Positions 44,119 through 54,056 of a stretch of DNA of 64,000 nt are shown in pieces (within the stretch, counting starts at the first letter, position 1; every line of letters begins with the position of its first letter). The DNA comes from Pseudochrobactrum sp. sp1633 (lineage in GTDB: Bacteria; Pseudomonadota; Alphaproteobacteria; Rhizobiales; Rhizobiaceae), in NCBI RefSeq assembly GCF_030376605.1, contig NZ_JARRAE010000001.1:1-64000 (forward strand), read 5' to 3'. A program made the position numbers and the translations under genes. The notes below the pieces were generated by a model, which worked only from the letters and a program-made list of their open reading frames with translations, was not told the origin of the DNA and made no database searches.

Positions 44119-45063
44119 TCAGATTTGCGTTTTTCGCTTTTTAGAGAATTCACTCTTCTCAAAAATCAGCACCACAATCAGAGAAATGCCGAACGGGATC
44201 AGCAGATAGAGCAGGCGGAACACGATCAGTGCTGCCAGCACATCGGCAGGATTGAGATTTGGCAGGCCGGTGATGAACAGGAACTCCAGAACGCCAAGCC
44301 CGCCCGGTGCATTGGAAATCAGGGCTGCGGAGAATGAAATCAGAAAAATGCCCAGCACGATCAGAAAGCCCGGATGGTTCAGCTCAGGCAGAGCGAAGTA
44401 GATGATACCTGCTGCACCGATCAGCTCCAGCGGAGCGATCAGCAACTGCCACCAAACCACAGAAAGACGCGGATAAGAAAGCTGAAATTTGGAACCGATG
44501 CGCAATGGCTTCAGTTGCATCCAGCTGCCGAAAACATAAAGCGCAACCAGTGCCAGAATAAGCACACCTGCGGCAATCGCCAGCGCTTCAGGAATATCGC
44601 TGTTGAAACGCTGAAGCAGTTCCGGTTCGACCAGCAGCACAATGGCGCTGAGGATCAGCGTGCCAAGCGCAAAAGTGAAAGAACAAAAACCCACAAGAAC
44701 AGCGACTTCAGTACCGCTCAGCCCTTTTGAGGAATAGGCACGGTAGCGCACAACAGCGCCGGAAATAACCGAAGCGCCGATATTGTGAGACAATGCATAG
44801 GCCGTAAAGGAACTAAGGCTGATGAACACCCATGAGATTTTTTTGTTCAGGTGTTTCAGTGCAATGCGGTCGTAGCCCGCCAGAGACATATAGGAAAGCA
44901 ATGCGCAACCGGCACTGAGCAGCCATTGTTTCAGAGTAATTGCTGCAAGACTGTCAATGACATCATCAAGGGAAATGCTGCGCAATTCATTATAGAGAAG
45001 CCATACAGATATGATAACCGCGCCGATACCGATTGCCGGCCAGATGTAATCTTTCCATTTCAT
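44119..45063 (-). CDS. Flippase-like membrane protein (UPF0104/LPG synthase TM type)
   Basis: A 314-aa inner-membrane protein with about eight TM helices, matching the membrane half of lysylphosphatidylglycerol synthases (SAGCALLSYMSLAGYDRIAL, AYALSHNIGASVISGAVVRY, APGGLGVLEFLFI). It lacks the C-terminal catalytic domain, so it is most like YbhN-type proteins thought to move lipids. No substrate is known. Its position, alone between ilvE and the antiporter, gives no further hint. Confidence 0.87.
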   Translation of the reverse strand: MKWKDYIWPAIGIGAVIISVWLLYNELRSISLDDVIDSLAAITLKQWLLSAGCALLSYMSLAGYDRIALKHLNKKISWVFISLSSFTAYALSHNIGASVISGAVVRYRAYSSKGLSGTEVAVLVGFCSFTFALGTLILSAIVLLVEPELLQRFNSDIPEALAIAAGVLILALVALYVFGSWMQLKPLRIGSKFQLSYPRLSVVWWQLLIAPLELIGAAGIIYFALPELNHPGFLIVLGIFLISFSAALISNAPGGLGVLEFLFITGLPNLNPADVLAALIVFRLLYLLIPFGISLIVVLIFEKSEFSKKRKTQI

Positions 45064-45263
45064 CTATCAGATAACACTCTTCTGTTGTCGTTGTGGTATT
45101 TTTTGCAATCGCCAGAGTTCAGTCTTTGAAAGGCCGGTTATCTGTTGGTTTGATTCCACATCACTTATTTGTAACAGGTATTCATATGTTGTCAGTTTTA
45201 ATGCTTAGCCACTTTTAATGATTTTTATGTCTTAATCATTAATTTATGGAACTTAAGAGTTCT

Positions 45264-47018
45264 TCAGGTGAAGTTTCTGTCAGTTTTTGCAGTTTCAGTA
45301 TCGGTATCCGCAATTTTTCCGAGGATGCCGCGCGCAATTTCCTCTTCCGCCAGGATAATCGTACCAACGCCGAGCTCACGCAGATAATCCGCTTCAATAA
45401 CTGATTCAGCGCGGGCAATAATTCTAAGCGAAGGATTCTGCTGATTAGCCTGTGTGATAATCCGCGCGCTCTCAAAAGCATAAGGTAGCGCGAGTATAAG
45501 GCAGTGTGCATTCGCCAAACCTGCTTTGGACAGAATTTCACCATCCGCCGCATTGCCGAGAATGACTTCAATTCCGGTTTCACGCAGTTCTGCAGCCGGT
45601 TTCTCGGCATTTTCAATCACGATAAGTGGGCGTTTTTCCGCGATGAGTTTTTCCGCAACGCGGGAGCCGACCTCTCCATAACTGGCAATGATTGTATGGC
45701 CGGTCAGATGGCTTGCAGCTGTACCGGTTGCATCAGTGATGTCGCTTTGCTCCGTACCGGCAATTTCAGCTACCTCTGCGGATTGTTTCGGATTGAGTTT
45801 GCTTTCAATGAAAGGCCGTAATTTCTCAAAGCCGATAAACACCAGCGGATTGCAGAGAATAGAAAGAATAGCGCCTGCGAGTACCAGATCCCGCGCTTCT
45901 GGCAGCATGAGTTTAAGGGACACGCCAAGCCCCGCCAGAATGAACGAAAACTCACCGATTTGCGCAAGGCTGGCCGAGATTGTCAGCGCCGTTCCGGTCG
46001 GATGCTTAAATGCACGGACAATGAAGAAGGCGGCTGCGGATTTACCGATCATGATAATCAGCAAAGTTGCCAGCAGGGACAGCGGATTATTGATCAGCAC
46101 CATCGGGTCGAACAGCATGCCGACAGAGACAAAGAACAGCACCGCAAAAGCATCACGCAAGGGCAGGGATTCTTCTGCTGCCTGATGGCTGAGTTCAGAC
46201 TCGCTCATCACCATGCCGGCAAAAAATGCACCCAGAGCCAGCGATACACCGAACAGATTGGCTGCGCCGAAAGCCACACCAAGCGCAATTGCCAGCACAC
46301 CAAGGCGGAACAATTCTCGCGAGCCGCTTGCGGAGATCGCTTCCAAAATCCACGGAACAACGCGTTTGCCGACAACAAGCATCAAAGCGATAAAGAGTGC
46401 AACTTTAACCAGCGTCAGCAGAATAATGCCGGTTATGCCAAGGCCAAGCGCTGCCGTCAGCGGATCGCTTGGAACCGTTGCTGAATTGCCGTGGATAAGA
46501 CCGGCAACAGCAGGCATCAGCACCAAAGTGAGAACCATAACGAGGTCTTCAACAATCAGCCAGCCAACTGCGATGCGCCCGCGGTCGGTTTCCATCAATC
46601 GCCGCTCCTGCATCGCACGCAGCAGGACAACGGTGGATGCGGTTGAGAGCGCCAAACCAAAGGTGACTGAGCCGGTGAGATCCCAGCCCATGATCAGGCC
46701 AAGGCCGGTGCCGAGCACTGTTGCGGCCAAAATCTGGACGAGTGCACCCGGTACGGCAATGGCTTTGACGGAGAGCAGTTCTTTAACGGAAAAGTGCAGA
46801 CCTACACCGAACATCAGCAGAATAACGCCGATTTCCGCGAGTTGCAGTGTCAGTTCCTGATCGGCAACAAAACCGGGCGTATAAGGCCCGCAAACCACAC
46901 CGGCTAGCAGATAGCCGACCAGCGGGGAAATGCGCAGACGGTTGGCAATCGCGCCGAATATAAATGCCAGACACAGACCAACAACAATAGTTGCGATAAG
47001 AGGCGTGTCATGCGGCAT
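45264..47018 (-). CDS. Kef/YbaL-type cation:proton antiporter
   Basis: A 584-aa protein with an N-terminal CPA2 antiporter domain of about twelve TM helices (GYLLAGVVCGPYTPGFVAD, LGAFFAGMVMSESELSHQA) and a C-terminal RCK_N/TrkA-N domain (IASYGEVGSRVAEKLIAE; ILGNAADGEILSKAGL). It resembles E. coli YbaL/RosB, a putative K+ efflux system. The nucleotide-binding glycine motif appears as GEVGSR rather than the common GRVG. Monocistronic; stop to stop distance from the next gene is large. Confidence 0.92.
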   Translation of the reverse strand: MPHDTPLIATIVVGLCLAFIFGAIANRLRISPLVGYLLAGVVCGPYTPGFVADQELTLQLAEIGVILLMFGVGLHFSVKELLSVKAIAVPGALVQILAATVLGTGLGLIMGWDLTGSVTFGLALSTASTVVLLRAMQERRLMETDRGRIAVGWLIVEDLVMVLTLVLMPAVAGLIHGNSATVPSDPLTAALGLGITGIILLTLVKVALFIALMLVVGKRVVPWILEAISASGSRELFRLGVLAIALGVAFGAANLFGVSLALGAFFAGMVMSESELSHQAAEESLPLRDAFAVLFFVSVGMLFDPMVLINNPLSLLATLLIIMIGKSAAAFFIVRAFKHPTGTALTISASLAQIGEFSFILAGLGVSLKLMLPEARDLVLAGAILSILCNPLVFIGFEKLRPFIESKLNPKQSAEVAEIAGTEQSDITDATGTAASHLTGHTIIASYGEVGSRVAEKLIAEKRPLIVIENAEKPAAELRETGIEVILGNAADGEILSKAGLANAHCLILALPYAFESARIITQANQQNPSLRIIARAESVIEADYLRELGVGTIILAEEEIARGILGKIADTDTETAKTDRNFT

Positions 47019-47214
47019 GGTGGCATTATCCTTTTAAGACCAGAGTCCATTGAGTGAAACTCATTGGGCTTTGGTTAAGTCCGAGTGGCGTTTGAACTTT
47101 TCAAGGGGTGATGCGTAAGCACTCAACGCCTTGCGATCAGTGTCTTTTTTGCCATTTGTCTCAACTGCAAGAGGGGGATGCAGGTTCAGAAAAAGGGCAA
47201 AGGAGAGAAGGGAT

Positions 47215-47240
47215 ATCGCGCGGTTCATAAACCGCGCGAT
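47215..47240 (-). terminator. Hairpin downstream of secDF
   Basis: Arms ATCGCGCGGTT / AACCGCGCGAT with a 4-base loop, 16 bases beyond the secDF stop; no T run, so perhaps a weak terminator or mRNA stabiliser. Confidence 0.65.
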
Positions 47241-47255
47241 AAGATTATGTGTTTG

Positions 47256-49790
47256 TTACTTAGCTGCAACTGCGTCGTCTGTATCGCCGAGGCCGCGCTT
47301 ATGGGTGCGTTCCCACCATGTGCCAAGCAGCATCAGAATTGGCGCTGCGATGAAGATCGACGAGGTGGTTGCAATGAATACACCAAACAGCATCGGGATC
47401 GCGAAGTTCTCTACCGCACTACCGCCCCAAATTGCCATCGGAAGAACAGCAAGGAAGGTACAAAGCGAGGTGTAGATACAACGGGCGAAAACCTGATTGA
47501 TACTCATATCAATGATTTCGCGCAGCGGCTTGGCCTTATACATGCGCATGTTTTCGCGCATACGGTCATAGACCACCACCTTATCATTGACCGAGTAACC
47601 GACCAGCGTCAGCACCGCGGCAATCGCCGTGAGGTTGAAATCAAGCTGTGTGATAACAAAGAAACCAACCAGCTTTGTTGTATCGAGCACCAGTGTGGCA
47701 ATCGCACCCACGGCAAAATACCATTCGAACCGCCACCAGAGGTAGATCAGCATCGCACCGGCAGCCAGCACCAGCGCGATAAAGCCGGAACGGGCAAGCT
47801 CGCCGCTGACCTTAGGTCCCACGACTTCGGTACGTTCAATCTTCACATCCTTATCAATGGACTGAACTGCTTCACGTACCTTGTTAACCGCAACGGTCTG
47901 AGCTTCTTCGCCACCTTCCTGACGCTGAACGCGGATCAGGACGTTTTCAGGGCTGCCTGCATTCTGCAAGGCAACTTCACCAAGACCCAAGCCCCCAAGC
48001 GATGAGCGCAATTGTCCGAGATCGGCCGGTTGGGAAGTGGTGATTTCCACCTGAATACCGCCGGTAAAATCCAGACCGTAATTCAGACCCGGCTTGAAGA
48101 ACAGGATCAGCGAGGCAATGGAAAGAAACACGGATACCATAATTCCGAAATACCGGGCTTTCATGAACTGGTAGTTGGTATTTTCCGGTGCAACACGAAC
48201 CCAAGGTTCAATTTCAAGAACTTTGAGTTTACGGCGACGGACAGACCAGGCCATGATCAGGCGAACAACCGAAACGGCTGTGAACATGGAAATGGCGATA
48301 CCGAGCATCATGGTGATGGCGAAGCCGCGAACCGGACCGGTACCGAACATAAACAGCAGAACAGTAGCGATAACCGAGGTAACGTTGGCGTCAACAATGG
48401 TTGAATAGGCGGAGTTGAAGCCTTTATCGAGCGCTGCCATAGCGCCCATGCCTTTTCTGGTTTCCTCACGAATACGCTCGTTGATGAGAATATTCGCATC
48501 CACAGCAATACCGATACTGAGGATGACACCCGCGATACCGGGCAGGGTCAGCGTCGCGCCGATCAGTGTTAGCGCGGCAAATGTCAGCACAATATTCAGA
48601 AGCAGCGCGAAATTCGCAATCATGCCCCACACGCCGTAAAGCATGACGATAAAGGCTGCGACCAGAATAAAGCCGAGAATACCGGTATAGACACCCATTT
48701 TAATGGCGTCGCCACCAAGATCCGGACCAACGGTACGTTCTTCAATGACGGTGAGCGGCGCAGGCAGGGCGCCGGCACGCAGAAGTGCGGACAGGACCAC
48801 TGTATCTTCAACAGTGAACTGACCGCTGATCTGGCCGGAACCACCGGTGATCGGCTCACGGATTGTTGGTGCAGACAGAACCTTGTCATCAAGTACGATG
48901 GCGAAAGGACGGTTCACGTTCTTCGTGGTGATTTCTGCGAACTGACGTGCACCCTGACTGTCGAAACGGAAGGACACAATCGGTTCATTGGAACGCTGGT
49001 CAAAACCGGCGCGGGCATCAGTCAGACGTTCGCCGCTGAGCGCAACCTGATCTTCGATCGGGTATTTAATGGCCGGGTTCTTTGAATCTTCCATAATGGT
49101 AACGCCCGGAGGCGGCGGGCTGTTCGGATCAGCATCCGCAACCATATGGAAGGCCATTTTAGCGGTTGAACCCAGAAGCTGACGCAACTGTGTCGGATCC
49201 TGCAGTCCCGGGAGCTGAACCACAATACGGTCACTGCCGACGCGCTGGATTGAAGGCTCGGAAACACCGACCTGATCCACACGCTGACGGATGATTTCAA
49301 GGCTCTGTGTCAGCGCGCTGTCAAGGCGGTAATTGAAACCGGCCTCGGTCAGAGACATACGGATCTGTTCGCCCGGTGTGGTTACATCAATATCATTGAT
49401 CGGAGTACCGAAACCACTTGTTGAAATCGGGTTGATCAGTGTTTTCAATGCTGTGACTGCACGATCCCGCTGGGCGGTATCCGCAATATTGACGAGAACC
49501 GCATCACCGGCCACACGGATAGACTGTGGCTGAATGCGTTCTGAGCGCAATTTGCTGCGTGCATCGTCAAGAAGTGTACGCAGGCGGTCTTTTTTCAGAC
49601 CTGCCGCATCAACTTCGAGAACAAGATAGGAGCCGCCGCGCAGGTCAAGCCCGAGCGTGACCTGATTTTTCGGAAACCAGCCTGGCATATTTTCCAGCTG
49701 TTGTTTCGTAAAGACGTTGGGCAGAGCAATTAATATGCCCGCCAATATGATGAAGCTGTAGAGATACACAGCCCATTTGGGTGTACGCAT
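47256..49790 (-). CDS. secDF: Fused protein translocase subunit SecDF
   Basis: An 844-aa inner-membrane protein in which SecD and SecF are one chain. SecD (about 1-520) has the first TM helix, a large periplasmic P1 domain (LGLDLRGGSYLVLEVD) and the D4 motif region LSIGIAVDANILINERIREE. SecF (about 540-830) has GLDFTGGIQVEI and LTLVGYSVNDKVVVYDRMRE. It uses the proton gradient to finish export begun by SecA and SecYEG. Fusion is usual in many Rhizobiales. No yajC is adjacent in this window. Confidence 0.96.
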   Translation of the reverse strand: MRTPKWAVYLYSFIILAGILIALPNVFTKQQLENMPGWFPKNQVTLGLDLRGGSYLVLEVDAAGLKKDRLRTLLDDARSKLRSERIQPQSIRVAGDAVLVNIADTAQRDRAVTALKTLINPISTSGFGTPINDIDVTTPGEQIRMSLTEAGFNYRLDSALTQSLEIIRQRVDQVGVSEPSIQRVGSDRIVVQLPGLQDPTQLRQLLGSTAKMAFHMVADADPNSPPPPGVTIMEDSKNPAIKYPIEDQVALSGERLTDARAGFDQRSNEPIVSFRFDSQGARQFAEITTKNVNRPFAIVLDDKVLSAPTIREPITGGSGQISGQFTVEDTVVLSALLRAGALPAPLTVIEERTVGPDLGGDAIKMGVYTGILGFILVAAFIVMLYGVWGMIANFALLLNIVLTFAALTLIGATLTLPGIAGVILSIGIAVDANILINERIREETRKGMGAMAALDKGFNSAYSTIVDANVTSVIATVLLFMFGTGPVRGFAITMMLGIAISMFTAVSVVRLIMAWSVRRRKLKVLEIEPWVRVAPENTNYQFMKARYFGIMVSVFLSIASLILFFKPGLNYGLDFTGGIQVEITTSQPADLGQLRSSLGGLGLGEVALQNAGSPENVLIRVQRQEGGEEAQTVAVNKVREAVQSIDKDVKIERTEVVGPKVSGELARSGFIALVLAAGAMLIYLWWRFEWYFAVGAIATLVLDTTKLVGFFVITQLDFNLTAIAAVLTLVGYSVNDKVVVYDRMRENMRMYKAKPLREIIDMSINQVFARCIYTSLCTFLAVLPMAIWGGSAVENFAIPMLFGVFIATTSSIFIAAPILMLLGTWWERTHKRGLGDTDDAVAAK

Positions 49791-49922
49791 GAGTGAATTC
49801 CGGTCTGAGTGTTTGCGGTATTCATACGTCTGATTAAACGCATAATACCGTTCGACAGATGGAGTTCAGGAAACCCTTGTACTGAACAAGGTTTACCTGA
49901 AAAAAGCTGCTGCTAGGCAGAA

Positions 49923-50483
49923 TTAAATGAAAGATGAAACAGGTGGTGCGCGTGCACGAATGGCAATATTGTCAGGCAATACTGCCAGATTGCGTTGAAT
50001 GAACGCAAAACGCAAAGCGGAGAAAGCCGCCAAAACTGTGAACAGCGCGGTGATAATGAATGTGCCGTTACCGCCGAAAGGCAAAGCCTTGCTGCTGAAG
50101 TATAATGCCGGTGTGAGAATTGCCCGCACCGGTGCTGTCAAAGAGCTATTCTGGCTTCTCCCCGCAGGGTCTGAAGGTTGAATAGTCTGGCGATCCTGAA
50201 GCAGGGCAGCCGTCTGATAGCTGGCATCACTTTGATTATTCGCGGAAATTAAAGCTGATTGAAGTGCGAGAAGTCCGGACAGAAACCACAGCAGACCGAA
50301 AGAATAAACGAGGGTACGAAGAGACAGCCTGTGCTGTTCTTGTCGTGCTTTCCCCGTTATTTCGCTGCAAAGTCTGGATCTGAAAATTGTTCCGGCCCGC
50401 TCTCTGTGCTGATTTGCGAAAATCATCTTTGGCATAAGGTGATTATGAATGAATGTTTCAGGTTCAAACAAAATCACTTTCAC
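49923..50483 (-). CDS. Hypothetical membrane protein
   Basis: A frame of up to 186 aa with two hydrophobic helices (LVYSFGLLWFLSGLLALQSA and TFIITALFTVLAAFSALRFA) and a basic C-terminus. Starts are unclear: GTG 50483 or ATG at about 50435; none has a strong ribosome site. I recognise no family. Position between secDF and the mechanosensitive channel gives no function. Confidence 0.45.
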   Translation of the reverse strand: MKVILFEPETFIHNHLMPKMIFANQHRERAGTIFRSRLCSEITGKARQEQHRLSLRTLVYSFGLLWFLSGLLALQSALISANNQSDASYQTAALLQDRQTIQPSDPAGRSQNSSLTAPVRAILTPALYFSSKALPFGGNGTFIITALFTVLAAFSALRFAFIQRNLAVLPDNIAIRARAPPVSSFI

Positions 50484-50748
50484 TTACTCATTAACCATTC
50501 ACCGCTGCAATCACAAGAAAAATAGCTGATCTGATGCCGCTTTGTGTGCCGTTGGTTATTCAATAATCGCTTTTGCGGTGGACTTTAAAAATGCGGGAAG
50601 CAAACAATTTGCTCTGCCGTATTAAGTGCAGGCTTTCTGTGGCCTTATTCTTATTTGTGCCTATATTGTACACAAGAAAGACCTGTTTCTGCCGGTTCTA
50701 ATGATTGTACGTTTTTTGTAGACTTATGATTTTGAAAAAGCCAATGAA

Positions 50749-53211
50749 ATGAATCAGAAGCAGCAATTTATTGAGAGACAGATTTTGAAAAACCTATCGG
50801 TAATCTCCTTACGGTTTGTATTATGCGCGCTGCTGCTACTGGGCGGGCTGACCGCAGGAGATATTGCCGGTGGCGGCCGGATTTCTGCGCAGGCGCAAAG
50901 CATGCCGCAGAATGTGGCTGCCCAGCAGAAAACCATTGTTGAAGACCTGCGCCGCCAGATTGAAGATATCGGCAAAGCGCTGGATAAATCTAAAAACAAT
51001 GATGAGACGCTGGCCAATATTAAGGTCAAGCTTGAGGGCATTTCGAAGAAGCTTCTCGATGCCGGGCTGGCTTTTCGCCCGCGTCTGAGTGAAATTAATT
51101 CACGCCTTGATCAGATGGGGCCGCCGCCTGCCGAGGGAAAACCTGCGGAATCTGAAATTGTTGCAACAGAGCGTGCGCGGCTGACTGCCGAGAAAGCCGA
51201 GATCAATACAGTGATCGGCTTTACTGAAGATGCATCGGTACAGGCCAGCCAGCTGATTGAGAAAATCGGCTCTATGCGCCGCGATCTGTTCACCCAGACA
51301 CTGTCGCAGCGTGTTGATATCAATACAGAGCTGGTAACAGAGGTGGTGAATGCTGCCGGTTATGAAACCAAAACTTTCTTTTATCTGCTGAAATCATGGT
51401 GGGATTTTACTTTATATCCGCGTCTTTGGACGCTGCTGGGCGTGCTTGCAATTTCGGTTATTCCGGCTCTGCTCATTCACCTGAGCGCACGTCGCTGGCT
51501 GGCTGATCTGTATGAGCGTGATCCGCTGGACGAGAAGCCAAGCTATCTCAGCCGCTTGTCAGTTGCCTTCTGGTCTACGGTTATTCCGTCTGTGGCTGTT
51601 GTTGTGTTTTTGGGGTTGGTTTATCTGCTGTTTCAGCGTTTTAACCTGCTGCGGCCTGATATTGCGCAATTGCTTGCAGCGTTGTTCACGCTGTTATTCA
51701 TCGTGCTGTTTATCTACAGGCTGGCTTGCGGTGTTCTCAGTCCGGATATGCCAAACTGGCGGTTGCTGCCTGTTGCGCCAAAACCGGCTCAAATTCTGAT
51801 CTGGCTGCTCACTGCGGCGGCGATTACACAGAGTATTGAGTATTTTCTCGAAATTCTGAACGGCGTGATGTCTTCGCCATTGTCGCTGACCGTTGCTAAA
51901 AGCGTGATCGGCACAGCAATGGTCGGAGCGCTGTTACTTGCTATTGCATTCCTGAAACCAATTCAAAATCCGAAAACCGGCGAGTTGCGTTCGTGGCCTC
52001 GGCTAACAAAAATTATTCTGATCCTGCTGGGTCTGATGCCGATTTTGGCTGCTGTTTTTGGCTATATCGGCTTTGCCCGTTTTATCGCTCAGCAAATTGT
52101 GGTGACAGGGGCTTTCATTGTCACCATGTATCTCGGTTTTCTCACCGCGCGCGCAATCACGCATGAGAAAGCCTTTGCCAATACCAGCTTAGGGCGGAAA
52201 TTACGCGATAAGTTCAATGCCAATGAGGCAACGCTGGATCAGCTTGGTCTGGTTGCCGGTATTGTCATTAATCTGATTGTGCTCCTGATCGGCGTGCCTT
52301 TGGTGCTGATGCAGTTCGGCTTTCAGTGGTCGGAAATGAGCACGCTCTTTATCCGCATTATGACCGGTTTCCAGATCGGCAGTTTTTCAATTTCGCTGAT
52401 CAGTATTCTGACTGGTATCTTGCTGTTCGTGATGGGTTATTTCCTCACAAGGCTGTTCCAGAACTGGCTGGATGGTAGTGTGATGGCGCGCGGCCGCGTT
52501 GATGCGGGTGTGCGTAACTCTATTAAAACTGTGATCGGCTATGTGGGGCTGGCTTTGTCTGCCTTGCTGGCTATTTCCGCAGCAGGTATCGATCTTTCCA
52601 GCTTTGCGCTGGTGGCCGGTGGTCTTTCTCTCGGGATCGGTTTCGGTTTGCAGAATATCGTCTCGAACTTTGTTTCCGGTCTGATCCTGCTGGCCGAGCG
52701 CCCGTTGAAAGTAGGCGACTGGGTACAGACCGGTACTGTCAGCGGTTTTGTTAAAAAGATCAGTGTGCGTGCAACTGAGGTTGAGACTTTCCAGCGTGAA
52801 ACGATCATTGTGCCGAACTCGACATTGATTAACGACAATGTCGGCAACTGGACGCACCGCAATAAGCTTGGCCGCTCTGATATGCAGATTTTGATCGGCT
52901 ATCGCACGGATGTGCGCCGAATTCAGGCCATGCTGTTTGAGATTGCCAGAGAAACGCCGCTGGTTTTGAAAAATCCGGAACCGATGGTCTTTCTGATCAA
53001 TATGACTGAACTCGTCAGCAGTAACATGATGATGCGCTTTGAAATCCGTATCTTCCTTGCGGATATTACCAGCGCGCTTGGTGTTCGTAATGAATTGCAG
53101 TTCACAATCGTTGAGCGCTTTGCGGCAGAGGGGATCAGCGTTATGCCTTTACCGTCTCCAATTCCGCTGCCGGAACTGCATGTGAATTCAGAAGAAAACC
53201 CTGCGGGCTGA
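50749..53211 (+). CDS. Mechanosensitive channel, DUF3772/MscS type
   Basis: A large 820-aa MscS-family channel. It has an N-terminal hydrophobic signal (about 20-45), a periplasmic coiled-coil DUF3772 domain (about 50-210), then roughly ten TM helices, and the MscS core: pore helix and beta domain (GGLSLGIGFGLQNIVSNFVS, ERPLKVGDWVQTGTV, ETIIVPNSTLINDNVGNWTH). It should open under membrane tension in osmotic downshock. It stands alone. Confidence 0.93.
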   Translation: MNQKQQFIERQILKNLSVISLRFVLCALLLLGGLTAGDIAGGGRISAQAQSMPQNVAAQQKTIVEDLRRQIEDIGKALDKSKNNDETLANIKVKLEGISKKLLDAGLAFRPRLSEINSRLDQMGPPPAEGKPAESEIVATERARLTAEKAEINTVIGFTEDASVQASQLIEKIGSMRRDLFTQTLSQRVDINTELVTEVVNAAGYETKTFFYLLKSWWDFTLYPRLWTLLGVLAISVIPALLIHLSARRWLADLYERDPLDEKPSYLSRLSVAFWSTVIPSVAVVVFLGLVYLLFQRFNLLRPDIAQLLAALFTLLFIVLFIYRLACGVLSPDMPNWRLLPVAPKPAQILIWLLTAAAITQSIEYFLEILNGVMSSPLSLTVAKSVIGTAMVGALLLAIAFLKPIQNPKTGELRSWPRLTKIILILLGLMPILAAVFGYIGFARFIAQQIVVTGAFIVTMYLGFLTARAITHEKAFANTSLGRKLRDKFNANEATLDQLGLVAGIVINLIVLLIGVPLVLMQFGFQWSEMSTLFIRIMTGFQIGSFSISLISILTGILLFVMGYFLTRLFQNWLDGSVMARGRVDAGVRNSIKTVIGYVGLALSALLAISAAGIDLSSFALVAGGLSLGIGFGLQNIVSNFVSGLILLAERPLKVGDWVQTGTVSGFVKKISVRATEVETFQRETIIVPNSTLINDNVGNWTHRNKLGRSDMQILIGYRTDVRRIQAMLFEIARETPLVLKNPEPMVFLINMTELVSSNMMMRFEIRIFLADITSALGVRNELQFTIVERFAAEGISVMPLPSPIPLPELHVNSEENPAG

Positions 53212-53433
53212 GTCTGGCAGAGACAACGCAACGCTTAAAAGTTTGTATTGTGTGTGTTTTCTCCCGAAAATTTGTTCGATTCTTTTCGAGATTAAGCTTT
53301 AATTAACCGGTCATTCAGTTGCGGTTCATCGGCAATGATTATAAATAAGCCCATGAAGTGATGTGGTGCAGACAAAAATGTGACTTGCGAAAGACATTTG
53401 CACTGCATTGAGGTTCAGAGTTTGGGGAGTGCT

Positions 53434-53718
53434 ATGGTGAATATGAAAAAAACCGGATTTGGCAGCCTTGTTGTGATTGCAGGCATTCTGGCCGGATCAG
53501 TGTCCGCTCTTGCTGCATCCGTTCTGAACAGCGACAGCACAGCGCAGACGCTGGTTGTGACTGAAGGTGCTTCCAAGCAGCAGGTAACTGTACAGCCGGG
53601 TGAAAAAGTAACAATTTGCCCAAGCGGTTGTTTTGTTACGTTTCCCAATGGCGACCGCGAGGCGCTGACAGGCAATGAAGCCATTACTATTCTGAATGGC
53701 GGCGGCACCTATAAATAA
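53434..53718 (+). CDS. Small secreted protein of unknown function
   Basis: A 94-aa product from ATG 53434 with GGGGAG eight bases upstream. A signal peptide (TGFGSLVVIAGILAGSVSALAA) is followed by a compact mature part with two cysteines four residues apart (TICPSGCFVTFPNGD) that could form a disulphide or metal site. I recognise no named family. A terminator follows directly. Confidence 0.62.
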   Translation: MVNMKKTGFGSLVVIAGILAGSVSALAASVLNSDSTAQTLVVTEGASKQQVTVQPGEKVTICPSGCFVTFPNGDREALTGNEAITILNGGGTYK

Positions 53719-53742
53719 TTCCACAGACATTCCGAAATTTTG

Positions 53743-53778
53743 AAAAGCCGTAACGTGCATGTCCGTTACGGCTTTTTT
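53743..53778 (+). terminator. Terminator after small secreted protein gene
   Basis: AAAAGCCGTAACG / CGTTACGGCTTTT followed by TTATT. Confidence 0.88.
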
Positions 53779-54056
53779 ATTGAGGTAAATTTCAAGGGAT
53801 AACAGACTGCGTCGCGGCGCTTTTCGGCTGTGTCGCAAACAGACCTTACAAGCCTTTGAACTGGCAGCATAGTAAGCGCAATCGACCTTGAGGGCTGCCT
53901 GATAACAGGTGCGTAAAGGCGAGAGATTTGCGCCCTGCCACGTTATCTCCCTTGCCGGATAAAGGCTGTGAAATAACAGGCTGTTTCAGAGTATTGCAGT
54001 GCCGGACCGCTCCTGAAAAAAAGACGCGGCATTGTCGGTTCAGAGGAATAGATTTC

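Noticed and set aside
47178-48005. 275-codon plus-strand frame opposite secDF
   Set aside because: Antisense shadow of a conserved gene with low-complexity basic and cysteine content.
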